NCBI RefSeq assembly: GCF_016925675.1
Contig: NZ_CP070506.1
Coordinates: 5,454,501 to 5,518,500 of the forward strand
Length of the DNA: 64,000 bases
DNA from: Pseudomonas hygromyciniae
Lineage (GTDB): Bacteria; Pseudomonadota; Gammaproteobacteria; Pseudomonadales; Pseudomonadaceae
Reading direction: 5' to 3'
Shown here: positions 63,391-64,000 of the stretch, piece by piece
Position numbering within the stretch: position 1 is the first letter of the stretch
How the letters are laid out: each line of letters starts with the position of its first letter
Notes under the pieces: generated by a model
The model's database searches: none
What the model saw: only the letters and a program-made list of their open reading frames with translations
What the model was told of the DNA's origin: nothing
Program-made: the position numbers and the translations under genes

Positions 63391-64000
63391 ATGAAAAGCA
63401 CAACCATCCGCCGCTGGTCCTTCATCCACACCTGGACCAGCCTGATCTGCACCGTATTCCTGCTGATGTTGGCGCTGACCGGTCTGCCGTTGATCTTTCA
63501 CCATGAGATCGATCACCTGCTGGGCAATGAGCCCGAGCTCAAGCAGATGCCGGCCGATACCCCGCAGCTCAACCTTGAGCAACTGGTGGCCAAGGCCCAG
63601 GCCCATCGCCCTGGCGAAGCCATGCAGTACCTGGCCTGGGACGAAGACGACAAGAACGGCGTGATTGCAATCATGGCGGCCACCGCCGGCACCGAGCCCA
63701 ATTCGTCCCACACCTTTATGCTCGACGCGCGCACCGGCGAAAGCGTGGAGATGCCGTCGGCCAATGGCGGCTTGACGATGTTCCTGCTGCGCCTGCATGT
63801 GGATATGTTCGCCGGGCTGCCGGGCAAGTTGCTGCTGGCGTTCATGGGTGTGCTGTTTGTGCTGGCGATCATTTCCGGCACGGTGTTGTACCTGCCGTTC
63901 ATGCGGCGCTTGAGGTTCGCCACCGTGCGCCAGGACAAGTCCACGCGCCTGCGCTGGCTGGACCTGCACAACCTGATCGGCGTCGTCACCCTGACCTGGG
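63391..64000 (+). CDS. PepSY-associated TM protein, N-terminal part (cut by window end)
   Basis: The frame runs from the ATG at 63391 to the end of the window, 203 codons. It starts MKSTTIRRWSFIHTWTSLICTVFLLMLALTGLPLIF (helix 1), has a periplasmic PepSY-like part, then LLRLHVDMFAGLPGKLLLAFMGVLFVLAIISGTVLYLPFMRR (helix 2) and LRWLDLHNLIGVVTLTW. Proteins of this family (PiuB/FegB type) often reduce or release siderophore iron beside TonB receptors. The C-terminus lies outside the window. Confidence 0.88.
   Translation, partial: MKSTTIRRWSFIHTWTSLICTVFLLMLALTGLPLIFHHEIDHLLGNEPELKQMPADTPQLNLEQLVAKAQAHRPGEAMQYLAWDEDDKNGVIAIMAATAGTEPNSSHTFMLDARTGESVEMPSANGGLTMFLLRLHVDMFAGLPGKLLLAFMGVLFVLAIISGTVLYLPFMRRLRFATVRQDKSTRLRWLDLHNLIGVVTLTW

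Noticed and set aside
1..64000. A CRISPR array
   Set aside because: No regularly spaced direct repeats with unique spacers were seen; all repeat clusters are REP hairpins or the CAA run.

Overview
The window is a stretch of Pseudomonas chromosome, most likely from the P. fluorescens group. It is GC-rich. It carries the pqq, bio, davBA and glcB loci in an order that, from memory, resembles P. putida KT2440. Pseudomonas-type REP hairpins are scattered between genes. The assignment rests on gene content and protein similarity recalled from memory; no search was run.

Region 1 (1-20175) is accessory DNA. It opens with the end of a copper ATPase (CopA), a CopZ chaperone and a DUF411 gene that breaks off after its CxxC motif near position 905. 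Then come many short or unfamiliar genes of lower GC: two paralogous DUF6957-like proteins, an XRE regulator, a HEPN/zinc-ribbon protein paired with a one-helix membrane protein, and a DEDD exonuclease. A metal/arsenic block follows (8.6 kb from 5.9 kb onward to about 14.2 kb): arsN1, arsO, dmeR-dmeF with a perfect palindromic operator, and a minus-strand arsR-arsB-arsC(Trx type)-arsH-arsC(Grx type) series. After several unknown genes comes a two-gene type I CBASS anti-phage system (Cap15 membrane effector plus CD-NTase, 17931-19686). The block ends at a 25-bp tRNA 3'-end fragment (20151-20175) followed by a terminator, which looks like an attachment site of an integrated island. No integrase lies in the window.

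Region 2 (20.4-34.1 kb) is core metabolism: an Lrp/AsnC regulator with davB-davA (lysine to 5-aminovalerate), then pqqF and pqqABCDE (PQQ cofactor synthesis), a tiny Pmp3 protein, a toxin-antitoxin pair, a class III aminotransferase and a LysR regulator. PqqA has two in-frame starts, each with its own Shine-Dalgarno sequence.

Region 3 (34.3-42.1 kb) has three paralogous acyl-CoA dehydrogenases of about 600 residues, all on the minus strand, with a membrane GGDEF protein among them. Region 4 (42.1-48.4 kb) is the biotin operon bioBFHCD (minus strand), divergent from comF; a BirA-like operator sits at the 5' end of comF. A ModE-like regulator follows.

Region 5 (48.7-64 kb) holds srkA, rarD, a GcvR-like ACT protein, glcB with an IS3-family insertion between its stop codon and its terminator, a stand-alone receiver protein, a DUF294/CBS/cNMP protein coupled to a DnaQ-like exonuclease, and a FecI-FecR-TonB receptor iron-signalling set followed by a PepSY membrane protein cut by the window end.
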